Source: Micromonospora sp. C95 (lineage in GTDB: Bacteria > Actinomycetota > Actinomycetes > Mycobacteriales > Micromonosporaceae). From it: a stretch of DNA of 64,000 nucleotides. A program made the position numbers and the translations under genes. The notes beneath the pieces are model-generated. The model was given only the letters and a program-made list of their open reading frames with translations, did no database searches and was not told the origin of the DNA. Within the stretch, counting starts at the first letter, position 1. Each line of letters begins with the position of its first letter. Below, in pieces: positions 49,534-59,436 of the stretch. The stretch lies in assembly GCF_018070465.1 (NCBI RefSeq), contig NZ_JAGPXT010000023.1, positions 24,270 to 88,269 of the forward strand, read 5' to 3'.

Positions 49534-51132
49534 CTACTCGTCGCGCAGGTCGGCCGCGCTGGCCGACGTCGCGCCGATCGAGTCCGCGGCCGAGGTGAGC
49601 AGGTCGGCACCGAGTGCCTGGTCCACGGTGAGGGTCATCAGCGTCTCGCCGCCGGCCTCCCGGCGAGCCACCTGCATCGCCGCGATGTTGATGCCGGCCT
49701 GACCGAGCAGGGTGCCGACGGTGCCGACCACGCCCGGGCGGTCGGCGTAGCGGAGGAAGAGCAGGATGCCCTCGGCGCCGATCTCCACGTCGAAGCCGTC
49801 CACTTCGGTCAGCTTGATGACGTCGCGGGTGCCGGCCTGCGCGACCGTGCCGGAGACACTCACCGTACGACCGTCGGGCAGGGCGCCGCGTACGGTGACC
49901 AGGACCGGGTGATCGACGGTCTCGGCCTGGGTGGTCAGCGACACCTCGACACCGCGCTGAGCGGCCAGGTGCGGAGCGTTGACGTAGGTCACCTGCTCCT
50001 CGACCACCGAGCTGAACAGGCCCTTGGTGGCGGCGAGCTTGAGCACCGACACGTCGTGGTCGACGATCTGACCGCGTACCTCGACGGTGACGCTGGCGGC
50101 GACCCCGCCGGCCACCGCGGTGAAGGCGCGGCCGAGCTTCTCGGCGAGCGGCAGCAACGGCCGGACGTCCTCGGCGACCACGCCGCCGGCCTGCACGTTC
50201 ACCGCGTCCGGCACGAACTCGCCCTGCAGGGCCAGCTTCACGCTCTTGGCTACCGCGAGGCCGGCCTTGTCCTGCGCCTCCGCGGTGGAGGCACCCAGGT
50301 GCGGAGTTGCCACCACGTTGTCGAAGGCGAACAGCGGCGAGGAGGTGCACGGCTCCTTCGCGTAGACGTCCACCCCGGCGCCGCCGACCCGACCCTCGGC
50401 GAGCGCGTCGGCGAGGGCCTGCTCGTCGATCAGCCCACCCCGGGCGGCGTTGACGATGCGTACGCCCGGCTTGACGATGGACAGCTCCTTCTCCCCGATC
50501 AGGCCGACCGTCTCGGGGGTCTTCGGCAGGTGGATCGAGATGAAGTCGCTCTCCCGCAGCAGCTCCTCCAGCCCGACCAGGCGTACGCCGAGCTGCGCGG
50601 CGCGGGCCGGCTGGATGTACGGGTCGTACGCGATGAGCCGGGTGCCGAAGGCGGCGATGCGGGAGGCGAAGAGCACGCCGATGCGGCCGAGACCGACCAC
50701 GCCGACGGTCTTGCCCTGAAGCTCCACACCGGTGTACTTCGACCGCTTCCACTCCCCCGCCTTGAGTGCTGCGCTGGCGCTTGCGGTGTTGCGGGCGACC
50801 GCGAGCAGCAGCGCGACGGCCTGCTCGGCGGCGGAGACGATGTTGGAGGTGGGTGCGTTGACGACCATGACGCCCCGCGCGGTGGCGGCCGGCACCTCGA
50901 CGTTGTCCAGACCGACACCGGCCCGGGCCACGACCTTGAGTCGGGGGGCGGCGGCGATCGCCTCGGCGTCGATCTGGGTGGCGCTGCGGACGATGACGGC
51001 GTCGGCCTCGGAGAGCGCCGAGAGCAGGGCCGGGCGGTCGGTGCCGTCCACGTGCCGGACGTCGAAGTCGTGGGCGAGCACCTCGATGGCGGCGGGGGCG
51101 AGTTCTTCGGCGATCAGTACGACAGGAGTCAT
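49534..51132 (-). CDS. serA: D-3-phosphoglycerate dehydrogenase (long form with ASB and ACT domains)
   Basis: SerA oxidises 3-phosphoglycerate, the first step of serine synthesis. The 532-residue protein matches the long mycobacterial type. The substrate/NAD domains have VVARAGVGLDNVEV, VGVVGLGRIGVLFASR, NAARGGLIDEQAL and a catalytic His in TPHLGAST. An intervening ASB domain follows, then a C-terminal ACT domain (FLRYADRPGVVGTVGTLLGQ) that binds serine for feedback control. ATG start at 51132. It is directly downstream of ilvC on the same strand, but a strong terminator hairpin separates them. Confidence 0.95.
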   Translation of the reverse strand: MTPVVLIAEELAPAAIEVLAHDFDVRHVDGTDRPALLSALSEADAVIVRSATQIDAEAIAAAPRLKVVARAGVGLDNVEVPAATARGVMVVNAPTSNIVSAAEQAVALLLAVARNTASASAALKAGEWKRSKYTGVELQGKTVGVVGLGRIGVLFASRIAAFGTRLIAYDPYIQPARAAQLGVRLVGLEELLRESDFISIHLPKTPETVGLIGEKELSIVKPGVRIVNAARGGLIDEQALADALAEGRVGGAGVDVYAKEPCTSSPLFAFDNVVATPHLGASTAEAQDKAGLAVAKSVKLALQGEFVPDAVNVQAGGVVAEDVRPLLPLAEKLGRAFTAVAGGVAASVTVEVRGQIVDHDVSVLKLAATKGLFSSVVEEQVTYVNAPHLAAQRGVEVSLTTQAETVDHPVLVTVRGALPDGRTVSVSGTVAQAGTRDVIKLTEVDGFDVEIGAEGILLFLRYADRPGVVGTVGTLLGQAGINIAAMQVARREAGGETLMTLTVDQALGADLLTSAADSIGATSASAADLRDE

Positions 51133-51348
51133 TGGTCCTCGTAGATGTCGTCAGAGCGGTCGGCCGGGGGCTGGGCGCTGCGCTGCGCCCGGCGCGCTCC
51201 CGGGCCATGGCCGTCAGGTGCCGCCTGGAGCACCTACCCGCGATCGTAGGGTGCGGGTCGCCCGGCGCGCCCCGGAGTGTGGGGTGAGTGCCCTCACAAA
51301 CCGGACGTGACGTGCGTGTTAACGATCGTTTACCACACGGAGACAGCA

Positions 51349-51394
51349 CGGCACCCGGCCCCGGCGTCGGGGAGAACGCCGGGGTCGGGTGCCG
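51349..51394. terminator. Terminator hairpin downstream of ilvC
   Basis: A 19-bp stem (51349-51367 with 51376-51394, one G-U type mismatch) and 8-nt loop start 14 bp after the ilvC stop. It ends the ilvBNC transcript before serA. Confidence 0.85.
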
Positions 51395-51407
51395 TTGGGG
51401 AAAGCGC

Positions 51408-52421
<1,014 letters not shown>

Positions 52422-52499
52422 GACTTCCCTTTCGTACGGCGGCCGCAGCGGCCCGTCGTGGCTGGTGGCCGGCCCCGGTCACCCGGAACCGGGGTGGGG

Positions 52500-53015
52500 T
52501 CAGGCGGCCCGCAGGGCCGGGCCGGCGGTGATCGCACGCGAGCCGCGCCCGATCGCCACCAGACCCGACTGGACCATCTCCTTGATGCCGAAGGGCTCAA
52601 GGTCGCGCAGCAGCGCGTCGAGCTTGTCCGGGGTGCCGGTCGCCTCGACGGTGAGGGTGTCGGCGGCCACGTCGACCACCCGGGCCCGGAACAGGTTGAC
52701 CGTCTCCAGGACCTGGCCCCGGGCGTTGCGATCCGCACGCACCTTGACCAGCAACAGTTCGCGGGCCACCGAGGTGCTCGGATCCAACTCGACGATCTTC
52801 AGTACGTTCACCAGCTTGTTGAGCTGCTTGGTGACCTGCTCCAGCGGCGAGGACTCCGCGTTGACCACGATGGTGATCCGCGAGACGTCCGGGTTCTCCG
52901 TCTCGCCGACCGCGAGACTGTCGATGTTGAAGCCGCGCCGGGAGAACAGCCCGGAGACCCGGGCCAGCACGCCGGGCTTGTTCTCCACCAGCACGGAGAG
53001 GGTGTGAATGGTCAT
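52500..53015 (-). CDS. ilvN: Acetolactate synthase small (regulatory) subunit
   Basis: IlvN (IlvH type) binds valine and regulates the catalytic subunit. The 171-residue protein has an ACT domain at residues 1-78 (TIHTLSVLVENKPGVLARVS, GLFSRRGFNIDSLAVGETE) and a second C-terminal ACT-like domain with LEPFGIKEMVQSGLVAIGRG. The ATG at 53015 shares one base with the ilvB stop (TAATG), ensuring stoichiometric translation. The longer frame to 53720 lies inside ilvB and is rejected. Confidence 0.96.
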   Translation of the reverse strand: MTIHTLSVLVENKPGVLARVSGLFSRRGFNIDSLAVGETENPDVSRITIVVNAESSPLEQVTKQLNKLVNVLKIVELDPSTSVARELLLVKVRADRNARGQVLETVNLFRARVVDVAADTLTVEATGTPDKLDALLRDLEPFGIKEMVQSGLVAIGRGSRAITAGPALRAA

Positions 53016-54886
53016 TAAATGTCGTCCTCGTCGAAGGCCGGGCGAACGCCCCGGGCGAACATGATCTCGTCGTTGCTGGTGCCGGCCGGGACCATCGGCC
53101 AGACCATGGCGTCCTTGCCGACCACGAAGTCGATCACCACCGGCGCGTCGTTGATGGACATGGCCATCTCGATGGTCCGGTCCACCTCCTCGGCGGTCTC
53201 GCAGCGCAGCCCGACGCAGCCGAGCGCCTCGGCCAGCTTGACGAAGTCCGGGATGCGGTGCTTGTGGGTGCCCAGCTCGGTGTTGGAGTAGCGCTCGTTG
53301 TAGAACAGCGTCTGCCACTGCCGGACCATGCCGAGGTTGCCGTTGTTGATGACCGCGATCTTGACCGGGATGCCCTCCAGGGCGCAGGTGGCCAGCTCCT
53401 GGTTGGTCATCTGGAAGCAACCGTCGCCGTCGATGGCCCAGACCACCGTGTCCGGTCGGCCCACCTTGGCGCCCATCGCCGCCGGCACCGCGTAGCCCAT
53501 GGTGCCGAGTCCGCCGGAGTTGAGCCAGGTCTGCGGCTTCTCGTACGAGATGAACTGGGAGGCCCACATCTGGTGCTGGCCGACGCCCGCGACGTAGATC
53601 GTGTCCGGTCCGGCGATCTCGCCCAGCCGCTTGATCACGTACTGCGGGGAGAGGGTGCCGTCGGACGGCTCCTCGTAGCCCAGCGGGTAGCGCTCGCGCA
53701 GGTCGTCCAGCTGCGTCCACCAGTCACTGAGGTCGGTGGTACGGCCCGCCGCCCGCTCGGCGGTGACGGCCGCCAGCAGCTCGTCGATGACGTGCCGGGC
53801 GTCGCCGACGATCGGCACGTCCGCGTGCCGGTTCTTGCCGATCTCCGCGGGATCGATGTCGGCGTGCACCACCGTGGCGTCCGGCGCGAACGAGTCCAGC
53901 TTCCCGGTGACCCGGTCGTCGAACCGGGCGCCCAGCGCCACGATCAGGTCCGCCTTCTGCAGCCCGTAGACCGCGGCGACGGTGCCGTGCATGCCCGGCA
54001 TGCCCAGGTGCTGCCGGTGCGAGTCGGGGAACGCGCCGAGCGCCATCAGCGTGGTGATCACCGGGATGCCGGTCAGCTCGGCCAGCTTGCGCAGACCCTC
54101 GGTGGCGCCGGCCTTGAGCACGCCGCCGCCGACGTAGAGCACCGGCCGGCGGGCGGCGCTGATCAGCCGTGCCGCCTCGCGGATCTGCTTACCGTGCGGG
54201 TGCAGGGTGGGCCGGTAGCCGGGCAGGTCCAGGGTGGGCGGCCAGGCGAACGTGGTCGACGCCTGAAGGACGTCCTTGGGAATGTCCACCAGGACCGGCC
54301 CGGGGCGCCCGGTCGAGGCCAGGTGGAACGCCTCGGCCAGCACCCGGGGAATCTCGCTGGCCTCCTGCACCAGGAAGTTGTGCTTGGTGATCGGCAGGGT
54401 GATGCCCTGGATGTCTGCCTCCTGGAAGGCGTCCGTGCCGATCGACGGGCGGGCCACCTGACCGGTGATCGCCACCAGCGGCACCGAGTCCATGTACGCG
54501 TCGGCGATCGGGGTGACCAGGTTCGTCGCGCCCGGACCGGAGGTGGCGATGCACACCCCGACCCGGCCGGTGGCCTGGGCGTACCCGGTGGCGGCGTGAC
54601 CAGCGCCCTGCTCGTGCCGGACCAGGATGTGTCGCACGGTCGAGTCGTAGAGCGGGTCGTACGCCGGCAGGATCGCGCCGCCCGGGATGCCGAAGACGAC
54701 GTCTACGCCGAGTGCCTCCAGGGAGCGCACCAGCGAGCCGGCACCGGACACCTGGGCCGGGGCGGGACGGGCCGCCGGGACGGCCGGCGAGGCGGCGCGG
54801 GTGTGGTCGGCGTCACCCGGCGCCTCGGCGGCGGTGCGGGCGCGCCGGGCGGAGTGGGCGAGCGTCTCGGGCGTGGGTCTCGTCAT
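53015..54886 (-). CDS. ilvB: Acetolactate synthase large (catalytic) subunit
   Basis: IlvB is the ThDP-, FAD- and Mg-dependent catalytic subunit that makes acetolactate. The 623-residue protein has an N-terminal extension of about 55 residues rich in Ala/Pro. Core motifs are EALGVDVVFGIPGGAILPAY, RHEQGAGHAATGYAQATGRV (catalytic Glu), ATSGPGATNLVTPIADAYMD, PFQEADIQG-type DAFQEADIQGITLPITKH and WAIDGDGCFQMTNQELATC (ThDP GDG). ATG 54886 has AAGG upstream. It is preceded by a leader peptide and attenuator and coupled to ilvN. Confidence 0.96.
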   Translation of the reverse strand: MTRPTPETLAHSARRARTAAEAPGDADHTRAASPAVPAARPAPAQVSGAGSLVRSLEALGVDVVFGIPGGAILPAYDPLYDSTVRHILVRHEQGAGHAATGYAQATGRVGVCIATSGPGATNLVTPIADAYMDSVPLVAITGQVARPSIGTDAFQEADIQGITLPITKHNFLVQEASEIPRVLAEAFHLASTGRPGPVLVDIPKDVLQASTTFAWPPTLDLPGYRPTLHPHGKQIREAARLISAARRPVLYVGGGVLKAGATEGLRKLAELTGIPVITTLMALGAFPDSHRQHLGMPGMHGTVAAVYGLQKADLIVALGARFDDRVTGKLDSFAPDATVVHADIDPAEIGKNRHADVPIVGDARHVIDELLAAVTAERAAGRTTDLSDWWTQLDDLRERYPLGYEEPSDGTLSPQYVIKRLGEIAGPDTIYVAGVGQHQMWASQFISYEKPQTWLNSGGLGTMGYAVPAAMGAKVGRPDTVVWAIDGDGCFQMTNQELATCALEGIPVKIAVINNGNLGMVRQWQTLFYNERYSNTELGTHKHRIPDFVKLAEALGCVGLRCETAEEVDRTIEMAMSINDAPVVIDFVVGKDAMVWPMVPAGTSNDEIMFARGVRPAFDEDDI

Positions 54887-54971
54887 GGCGGTTGGCCTTC
54901 GGCTGGAGTGGGTGGGGCTGCTCACACTGTGGAACGCGGGCGGGGCCGGCGTTCGATTGGTTCGACGCACT

Positions 54972-55030
54972 AAAAAGGCCCGCGTGCCAGATGCACGGGG
55001 CCAGCGCACTCTCAGTCAGGGAGAGTGCGC
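54972..55030 (-). promoter_or_regulatory. Transcription attenuator of ilvBNC
   Basis: A 10-bp hairpin, GCGCACTCTC/GAGAGTGCGC (55004-55030), begins immediately after the leader-peptide stop. It is followed by a terminator stem GGCCCCGTGC/GCACGCGGGCC (54977-55002) and five T (54972-54976) on the coding strand. This is the classic actinobacterial branched-chain attenuator. Attenuators of ilvB in this phylum are described in the literature. Confidence 0.85.
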
Positions 55031-55066
55031 TCAGGTAAGTACTCGCAGCGACCGGTACGACGACAT
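55031..55066 (-). CDS. Leader peptide of the ilvBNC attenuator
   Basis: The 11-residue ORF reads MSSYRSLRVLT. Leu, Val and Leu codons (CTG, GTA, CTT) stand near the end; GTA and CTT are rare in this genome. The ATG at 55066 lies four bases after the stop of the GGDEF/EAL gene. An in-frame ATG at 55090 would give 19 residues overlapping that gene. No strong ribosome-binding site is seen, so coupling to the upstream gene or a leaderless transcript is possible. Confidence 0.7.
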   Translation of the reverse strand: MSSYRSLRVLT

Positions 55067-55070
55067 GGGC

Positions 55071-57479
55071 TCAAGACTGACGCATCTCATGCGATGAGTC
55101 AACTGATCCCACATTTTGGTTCACGGACCTCGGCGCGCCGCCGCCCGGCGCGCCGATCCGACCCGGCATGACCTGGCCGGGGACGCCCTCGCCCCGACGT
55201 TGAAGGGGCGGTCCGACGGGTCGCGCAACCGCGCTGTCTGCCGCCGGACGGGCCGGGCGGGCACCCGGCGACGTCGCCGCGTCCAGCATCGCCTCCAGGT
55301 GTTCGGCCGGTACGCCCCAGCCGAACAACGCACCCTGACCGAACCGGCAACCGGCGGCCACCACCGCGGCCAGCTCCGTGGGCGTGGTCACCCCCTCGGC
55401 GATCACCTCCAGGCCGAACTGGTGGCCCAACCGCATCACGATGTCGACCATCGGGGCGAAGGCCGGGCCGTCACGCCCTTCCGGCTGGACCGGCTCGTGC
55501 TCCGCCACCAGTCCGTGATCGATCTTGAGGATGTCGATCGGCAGCCGGCGGAGCTGGTTGAGCGAGGAGTAACCGGCGCCGAAGTCGTCCAGGGCGATCC
55601 GCACACCGGTCAGCCGCAGCGCGGTCAGCCGCCGGATCAACTCGTCGAGGTCGGTGGCGACCGCGTGCTCGGTGACCTCCAGCACCAGCCGTTGCGGCGG
55701 CACGTGATGGGCGCGTAGCGCCTCGGCGACCTGCACCACGTACTCGGGAGCGTGCAGCTCACGCGGGGAGACGTTCACCGACACCCAGACGTCGTGCCCC
55801 TCGGCCAGCCAGCGGGACAGCTGATAGCAGGCCTGGTGCAGCACCCAGGCACCGAGCTTGGCGATCATCCCGCTCTCCTCGGCGAGGGGGATGAACTCGT
55901 CCGGCCGGACGTTGCCCAGCTCCGGATGACGCCACCGCAGCAGCGCCTCCGCGCCGACCGGGCGTACCGACGGCAGGGAGGCCACCGGCTGGAACACCAG
56001 CCGCAGCTCGTCCCGCTCGATCGCACCGCGCAGCTCGTGCTCGAGCGTGGTGCGTCGGCGCAGCAGCCGGTCGTACGCGCCGTCGTAGCGCTCGATCCGG
56101 TTCTTGCCCCGCTGCTTGGCGTAGCGCAGCGCCAGATCCGCGTGCCGCAGCAGCAGCTCGACGTCGGGTTCGTCGGCCCAACCCGCCAGGCCGATGCTCA
56201 CCGACAGGAAGACGGGTGCCTCGGGCTGCTCGTAGGCGCCGCCGAGCACCCGCAACAGCCGCTCCGCGACCACCCCGGCCCCCGCCGGGCCACCGTGCAT
56301 GAGCACCGCGAACTCGTCACCACCGAGCCGGGCCGCCAGATCGCCGGGGCGCAGATTGCCCCGCAACCGCCGGCCCACCTCGGCCAGCACGGCGTCGCCG
56401 ACGTCGTGGCCCCGCATGTCGTTGACGTTCTTGAAACCGTCCAGGTCCAGCCCGAGCAGCACGCACGGCACCCGCTCCTCGGCACAGCGGTGCAGGGCTC
56501 GCAGCAGGCCGCGCCGGTTGGCCAGGCCGGTGAGCGCGTCGGTGTGCGCGAGCTGCCGGAAGTGTGCCTCCCGGTCGGCCAACCGCCGGGCGTAGGCCCG
56601 CACGTCGTGCAGGGTGAGGTACTGCCGGGCGACCAGGGCGAACCCCTCGACGCTGCCGGCGGCGATGGCCAACCCGTCGAACCGGCCGTCCTGAAGGAGG
56701 TGGTACATCGCCGAGGCGGCCATGGCGCCCATCGGCACGAAGGCGTACTCGCCGTCACGGCGGATCACGTCGATGGCGAGGTGACCCGGCGGATCGATCC
56801 GGTAGGCCGCCACCGCCGCGATCAACAGCCCGACGGCCAGGATCACCGCGCCGGTCAGCGCCAGTCCCGGCCCGGCCTGGCAGAGCCCGGCCGCGACACC
56901 CAACCCACCGACCGACACGGCGGTGATTCCGGTGCCGAGCACGGCCAGGCAACGTCGGGGCGCGGACGCCCGGAGCACCATGATCGCGGACAGGCCGGCG
57001 CTCAACGCCGCGCTTACCGAGGCGAGCAGGATCGACGGACAGGCCGTCGGCGTCGCGTCGCCGAGCAGCCGGGTCGGCTCGGAGAACAGCACCCAGCCGA
57101 CGAACCACAGCGCGGCTCCCACGATCACGCCGTCCAGCGCGAGCCGGGCCGCCGAGGGCACCGACCCGGTCACCCCGGGCAGCCGGAGCAGACCGAAACA
57201 GAAAAGCAGGCCGCCGGTGGCCGTGCCGAGTGCCACCAGGGTGGCCCAGGTGCTGCGATGCTGCTGCTCGTGCGCCCAGTGCTCGCTCGCGGTCACCGCG
57301 ACGGCCGCACCGACAAGCACGGTCACCGCCGCGAACACGCCGCCGACGGCCAGCACCGCGTACGCCGGACGATGCGGCGCGGCCCGGCGGCGGACGGCGG
57401 CGGCGAGCAGCACGCCGGCAGTCAGGGCGATCAGCGCGCTCAGCACCGCAGCGCCGATCATGGCCGGGGGTGTGTGCAC
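55071..57479 (-). CDS. Membrane GGDEF-EAL protein (c-di-GMP cyclase/phosphodiesterase)
   Basis: The 802-residue protein has about eight hydrophobic helices in residues 1-235, forming a membrane sensor. A GGDEF domain follows, with LTGLANRRGLLRAL, LDLDGFKNVND and intact RLGGDEFAVLM. The EAL domain has AEALLRWRHPELG, NVSPRELH, DDFGAGYSSLNQL, KIDHGLV and VIAEGVTTPTEL. Both active sites look complete, so it may both make and degrade c-di-GMP, which controls development in actinomycetes. A Pro/Arg-rich tail of about 60 residues follows. It is same-strand and directly upstream of the ilvB leader. GTG start at 57479. Confidence 0.92.
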   Translation of the reverse strand: MHTPPAMIGAAVLSALIALTAGVLLAAAVRRRAAPHRPAYAVLAVGGVFAAVTVLVGAAVAVTASEHWAHEQQHRSTWATLVALGTATGGLLFCFGLLRLPGVTGSVPSAARLALDGVIVGAALWFVGWVLFSEPTRLLGDATPTACPSILLASVSAALSAGLSAIMVLRASAPRRCLAVLGTGITAVSVGGLGVAAGLCQAGPGLALTGAVILAVGLLIAAVAAYRIDPPGHLAIDVIRRDGEYAFVPMGAMAASAMYHLLQDGRFDGLAIAAGSVEGFALVARQYLTLHDVRAYARRLADREAHFRQLAHTDALTGLANRRGLLRALHRCAEERVPCVLLGLDLDGFKNVNDMRGHDVGDAVLAEVGRRLRGNLRPGDLAARLGGDEFAVLMHGGPAGAGVVAERLLRVLGGAYEQPEAPVFLSVSIGLAGWADEPDVELLLRHADLALRYAKQRGKNRIERYDGAYDRLLRRRTTLEHELRGAIERDELRLVFQPVASLPSVRPVGAEALLRWRHPELGNVRPDEFIPLAEESGMIAKLGAWVLHQACYQLSRWLAEGHDVWVSVNVSPRELHAPEYVVQVAEALRAHHVPPQRLVLEVTEHAVATDLDELIRRLTALRLTGVRIALDDFGAGYSSLNQLRRLPIDILKIDHGLVAEHEPVQPEGRDGPAFAPMVDIVMRLGHQFGLEVIAEGVTTPTELAAVVAAGCRFGQGALFGWGVPAEHLEAMLDAATSPGARPARPAADSAVARPVGPPLQRRGEGVPGQVMPGRIGAPGGGAPRSVNQNVGSVDSSHEMRQS

Positions 57480-57545
57480 GCCTCAACTCTGCCGGATCGA
57501 TGCCCGCTGTGGGGATCGGGTGTGCATCTGTTGGGACACGGCGCC

Positions 57546-57575
57546 ACACCGGTGTCCGGGCCGGGTCACCGGTGT
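57546..57575. promoter_or_regulatory. Paired palindromic operator candidate upstream of ilvD
   Basis: ACACCGGTGT (57546-57555) and TCACCGGTGT (57566-57575) are near-identical palindromic 10-mers with centres 20 bp apart, about two helical turns. They lie in the 109-bp divergent promoter region between the GGDEF/EAL gene and ilvD and end 13 bp before the ilvD start. The arrangement fits a dimeric repressor binding twice on the same face. The regulator is unknown. Confidence 0.5.
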
Positions 57576-57588
57576 CAGACTGGTACGC

Positions 57589-59436
57589 ATGCCTGAGCTG
57601 CGGTCGAAGACCTCCACGCACGGTCGGACGATGGCCGGCGCCCGGGCCCTCTGGCGGGCCACCGGGATGACCGACGACGATTTCGGCAAGCCGATCGTCG
57701 CCATCGCGAACAGTTTCACCCAGTTCGTGCCGGGCCACGTACACCTCAAGGACATGGGTGGCCTGGTCGCCGACGCGGTGGCCGAGGCCGGCGGGGTGGG
57801 CCGGGAGTTCAACACCATCGCGGTCGACGACGGCATCGCCATGGGCCACGGCGGCATGCTCTACTCCCTGCCCAGCCGGGAGTTGATCGCAGACGCGGTG
57901 GAGTACATGGTCAACGCGCACTGCGCGGACGCCCTGGTCTGCATCTCCAACTGCGACAAGATCACCCCAGGCATGCTGCTGGCCGCGCTGCGACTGAACA
58001 TCCCCACCGTGTTCGTCTCCGGCGGGCCGATGGAGGCCGGCAAGACGGTGGCGATCGAGGGGATCGTGCACAGCAAGATCGATCTGATCGACGCGATGAT
58101 CGCCTCCTCGAACGAGGCCGTCACCGACGAGCAGCTCGGCGAGATCGAGCGGTCCGCCTGCCCCACCTGCGGCTCCTGCTCCGGCATGTTCACCGCCAAC
58201 TCGATGAACTGCCTCACCGAGGCGATCGGCCTGGCGCTGCCGGGCAACGGCTCCACGCTTGCCACCCACGCCGCGCGTCGGTCACTGTTCGTCGAGGCCG
58301 GCCGCACCGCCGTGGAGATCGCCAAGCGGTGGTACGACGGCGACGACGCCTCGGTGCTGCCCCGCGCGGTGGCCTCCCGGGCCGCGTTCGAGAACGCCGT
58401 CGCCCTGGACGTGGCGATGGGCGGGTCGACGAACACGATCCTGCACCTGCTGGCCGCCGCCCGCGAGGCCGAGCTGGACTTCTCCGTGGCCGACATCGAC
58501 GCCATCTCCCGCCGGGTGCCGTGCCTGGCGAAGGTCGCCCCGAACTCGCCGCAGTACCACATGGAGGACGTGCACCGCGCCGGCGGCATCCCGGCCATCC
58601 TCGGCGAACTCGACCGCGCCGGCCTGCTGCGCCGGGACGTGCACGCGGTGCACTCCCCCACTCTGGCCGGCTGGCTCGCCGACTGGGACGTGCGTGGCGG
58701 GTCCGCCCGCCCCGAGGCGGTCGAGCTGTTCCACGCCGCGCCGGGCGGGGTGCGTACCACCGAGCCGTTCTCCACCACCAACCGCTGGTCGTCGCTGGAC
58801 ACCGACGCGGCCGGCGGCTGCATCCGGGACCGCGAGCACGCGTACACCGCCGACGGCGGGCTGGCCATCCTGTCCGGCAACCTCGCGCCGGAGGGCTGTG
58901 TGGTGAAGACCGCCGGGGTACCCGAGGAGTGCCTGACCTTCCGTGGCCCGGCGAAGGTCTACGAGTCGCAGGACGACGCGGTGACCGCCATCCTGGCCAA
59001 GGAGATCGTCGCCGGGGACGTGGTGGTGATCCGCTACGAGGGGCCGAAGGGCGGCCCCGGCATGCAGGAGATGCTCTACCCCACCTCGTTCCTCAAGGGC
59101 CGGGGCCTGGGCCGGGCCTGCGCGCTGCTCACCGACGGCCGGTTCTCCGGCGGCACCTCCGGGCTCTCGATCGGGCACGCCTCCCCCGAGGCCGCCTCCG
59201 GTGGGCTGATCGCGCTGGTCGAGCCGGGCGACGAGATCGTCATCGACATCCCGGCCCGCTCCATCGAGCTGAACGTGCCGGCCGACGTGCTCGACGCCCG
59301 CCGGGTCGCCCAGGAGAAGCGGGACCGCCCGTACACTCCGGTCGACCGGCAGCGCCCGGTGTCGGCGGCGCTGCGCGCGTACGCCTCGATGGCCACCTCG
59401 GCCAGCGACGGCGCCTACCGCCGCGTCCCGGAGTGA
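57589..59436 (+). CDS. ilvD: Dihydroxy-acid dehydratase
   Basis: IlvD dehydrates dihydroxy-acids to the keto acids of Val and Ile. The 615-residue Fe-S enzyme has MAGARALWRATGMTDDDFGK, SNCDKITPGML (first cluster Cys), CPTCGSCSGMFTANSMNCL (second and third), LDVAMGGSTNTILHLLAAA and GRFSGGTSGLSIGHASPEA near the C terminus. ATG 57589 is the natural start; no strong ribosome-binding site is visible. The much longer frame to 56923 lies over the GGDEF/EAL gene and is rejected. It is divergent from the ilvBNC side, so it is separately regulated. Confidence 0.95.
   Translation: MPELRSKTSTHGRTMAGARALWRATGMTDDDFGKPIVAIANSFTQFVPGHVHLKDMGGLVADAVAEAGGVGREFNTIAVDDGIAMGHGGMLYSLPSRELIADAVEYMVNAHCADALVCISNCDKITPGMLLAALRLNIPTVFVSGGPMEAGKTVAIEGIVHSKIDLIDAMIASSNEAVTDEQLGEIERSACPTCGSCSGMFTANSMNCLTEAIGLALPGNGSTLATHAARRSLFVEAGRTAVEIAKRWYDGDDASVLPRAVASRAAFENAVALDVAMGGSTNTILHLLAAAREAELDFSVADIDAISRRVPCLAKVAPNSPQYHMEDVHRAGGIPAILGELDRAGLLRRDVHAVHSPTLAGWLADWDVRGGSARPEAVELFHAAPGGVRTTEPFSTTNRWSSLDTDAAGGCIRDREHAYTADGGLAILSGNLAPEGCVVKTAGVPEECLTFRGPAKVYESQDDAVTAILAKEIVAGDVVVIRYEGPKGGPGMQEMLYPTSFLKGRGLGRACALLTDGRFSGGTSGLSIGHASPEAASGGLIALVEPGDEIVIDIPARSIELNVPADVLDARRVAQEKRDRPYTPVDRQRPVSAALRAYASMATSASDGAYRRVPE

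Noticed and set aside
55071..57479. Degenerate GGDEF or EAL active site
   Set aside because: RLGGDEF and AEALLRW are both intact, as are the downstream EAL metal-site motifs, so the domains are not called inactive.
56923..57588. N-terminal extension of ilvD
   Set aside because: The open frame covers the antisense strand of the GGDEF/EAL gene; the family start MPELRSKTSTHGRT lies at 57589.
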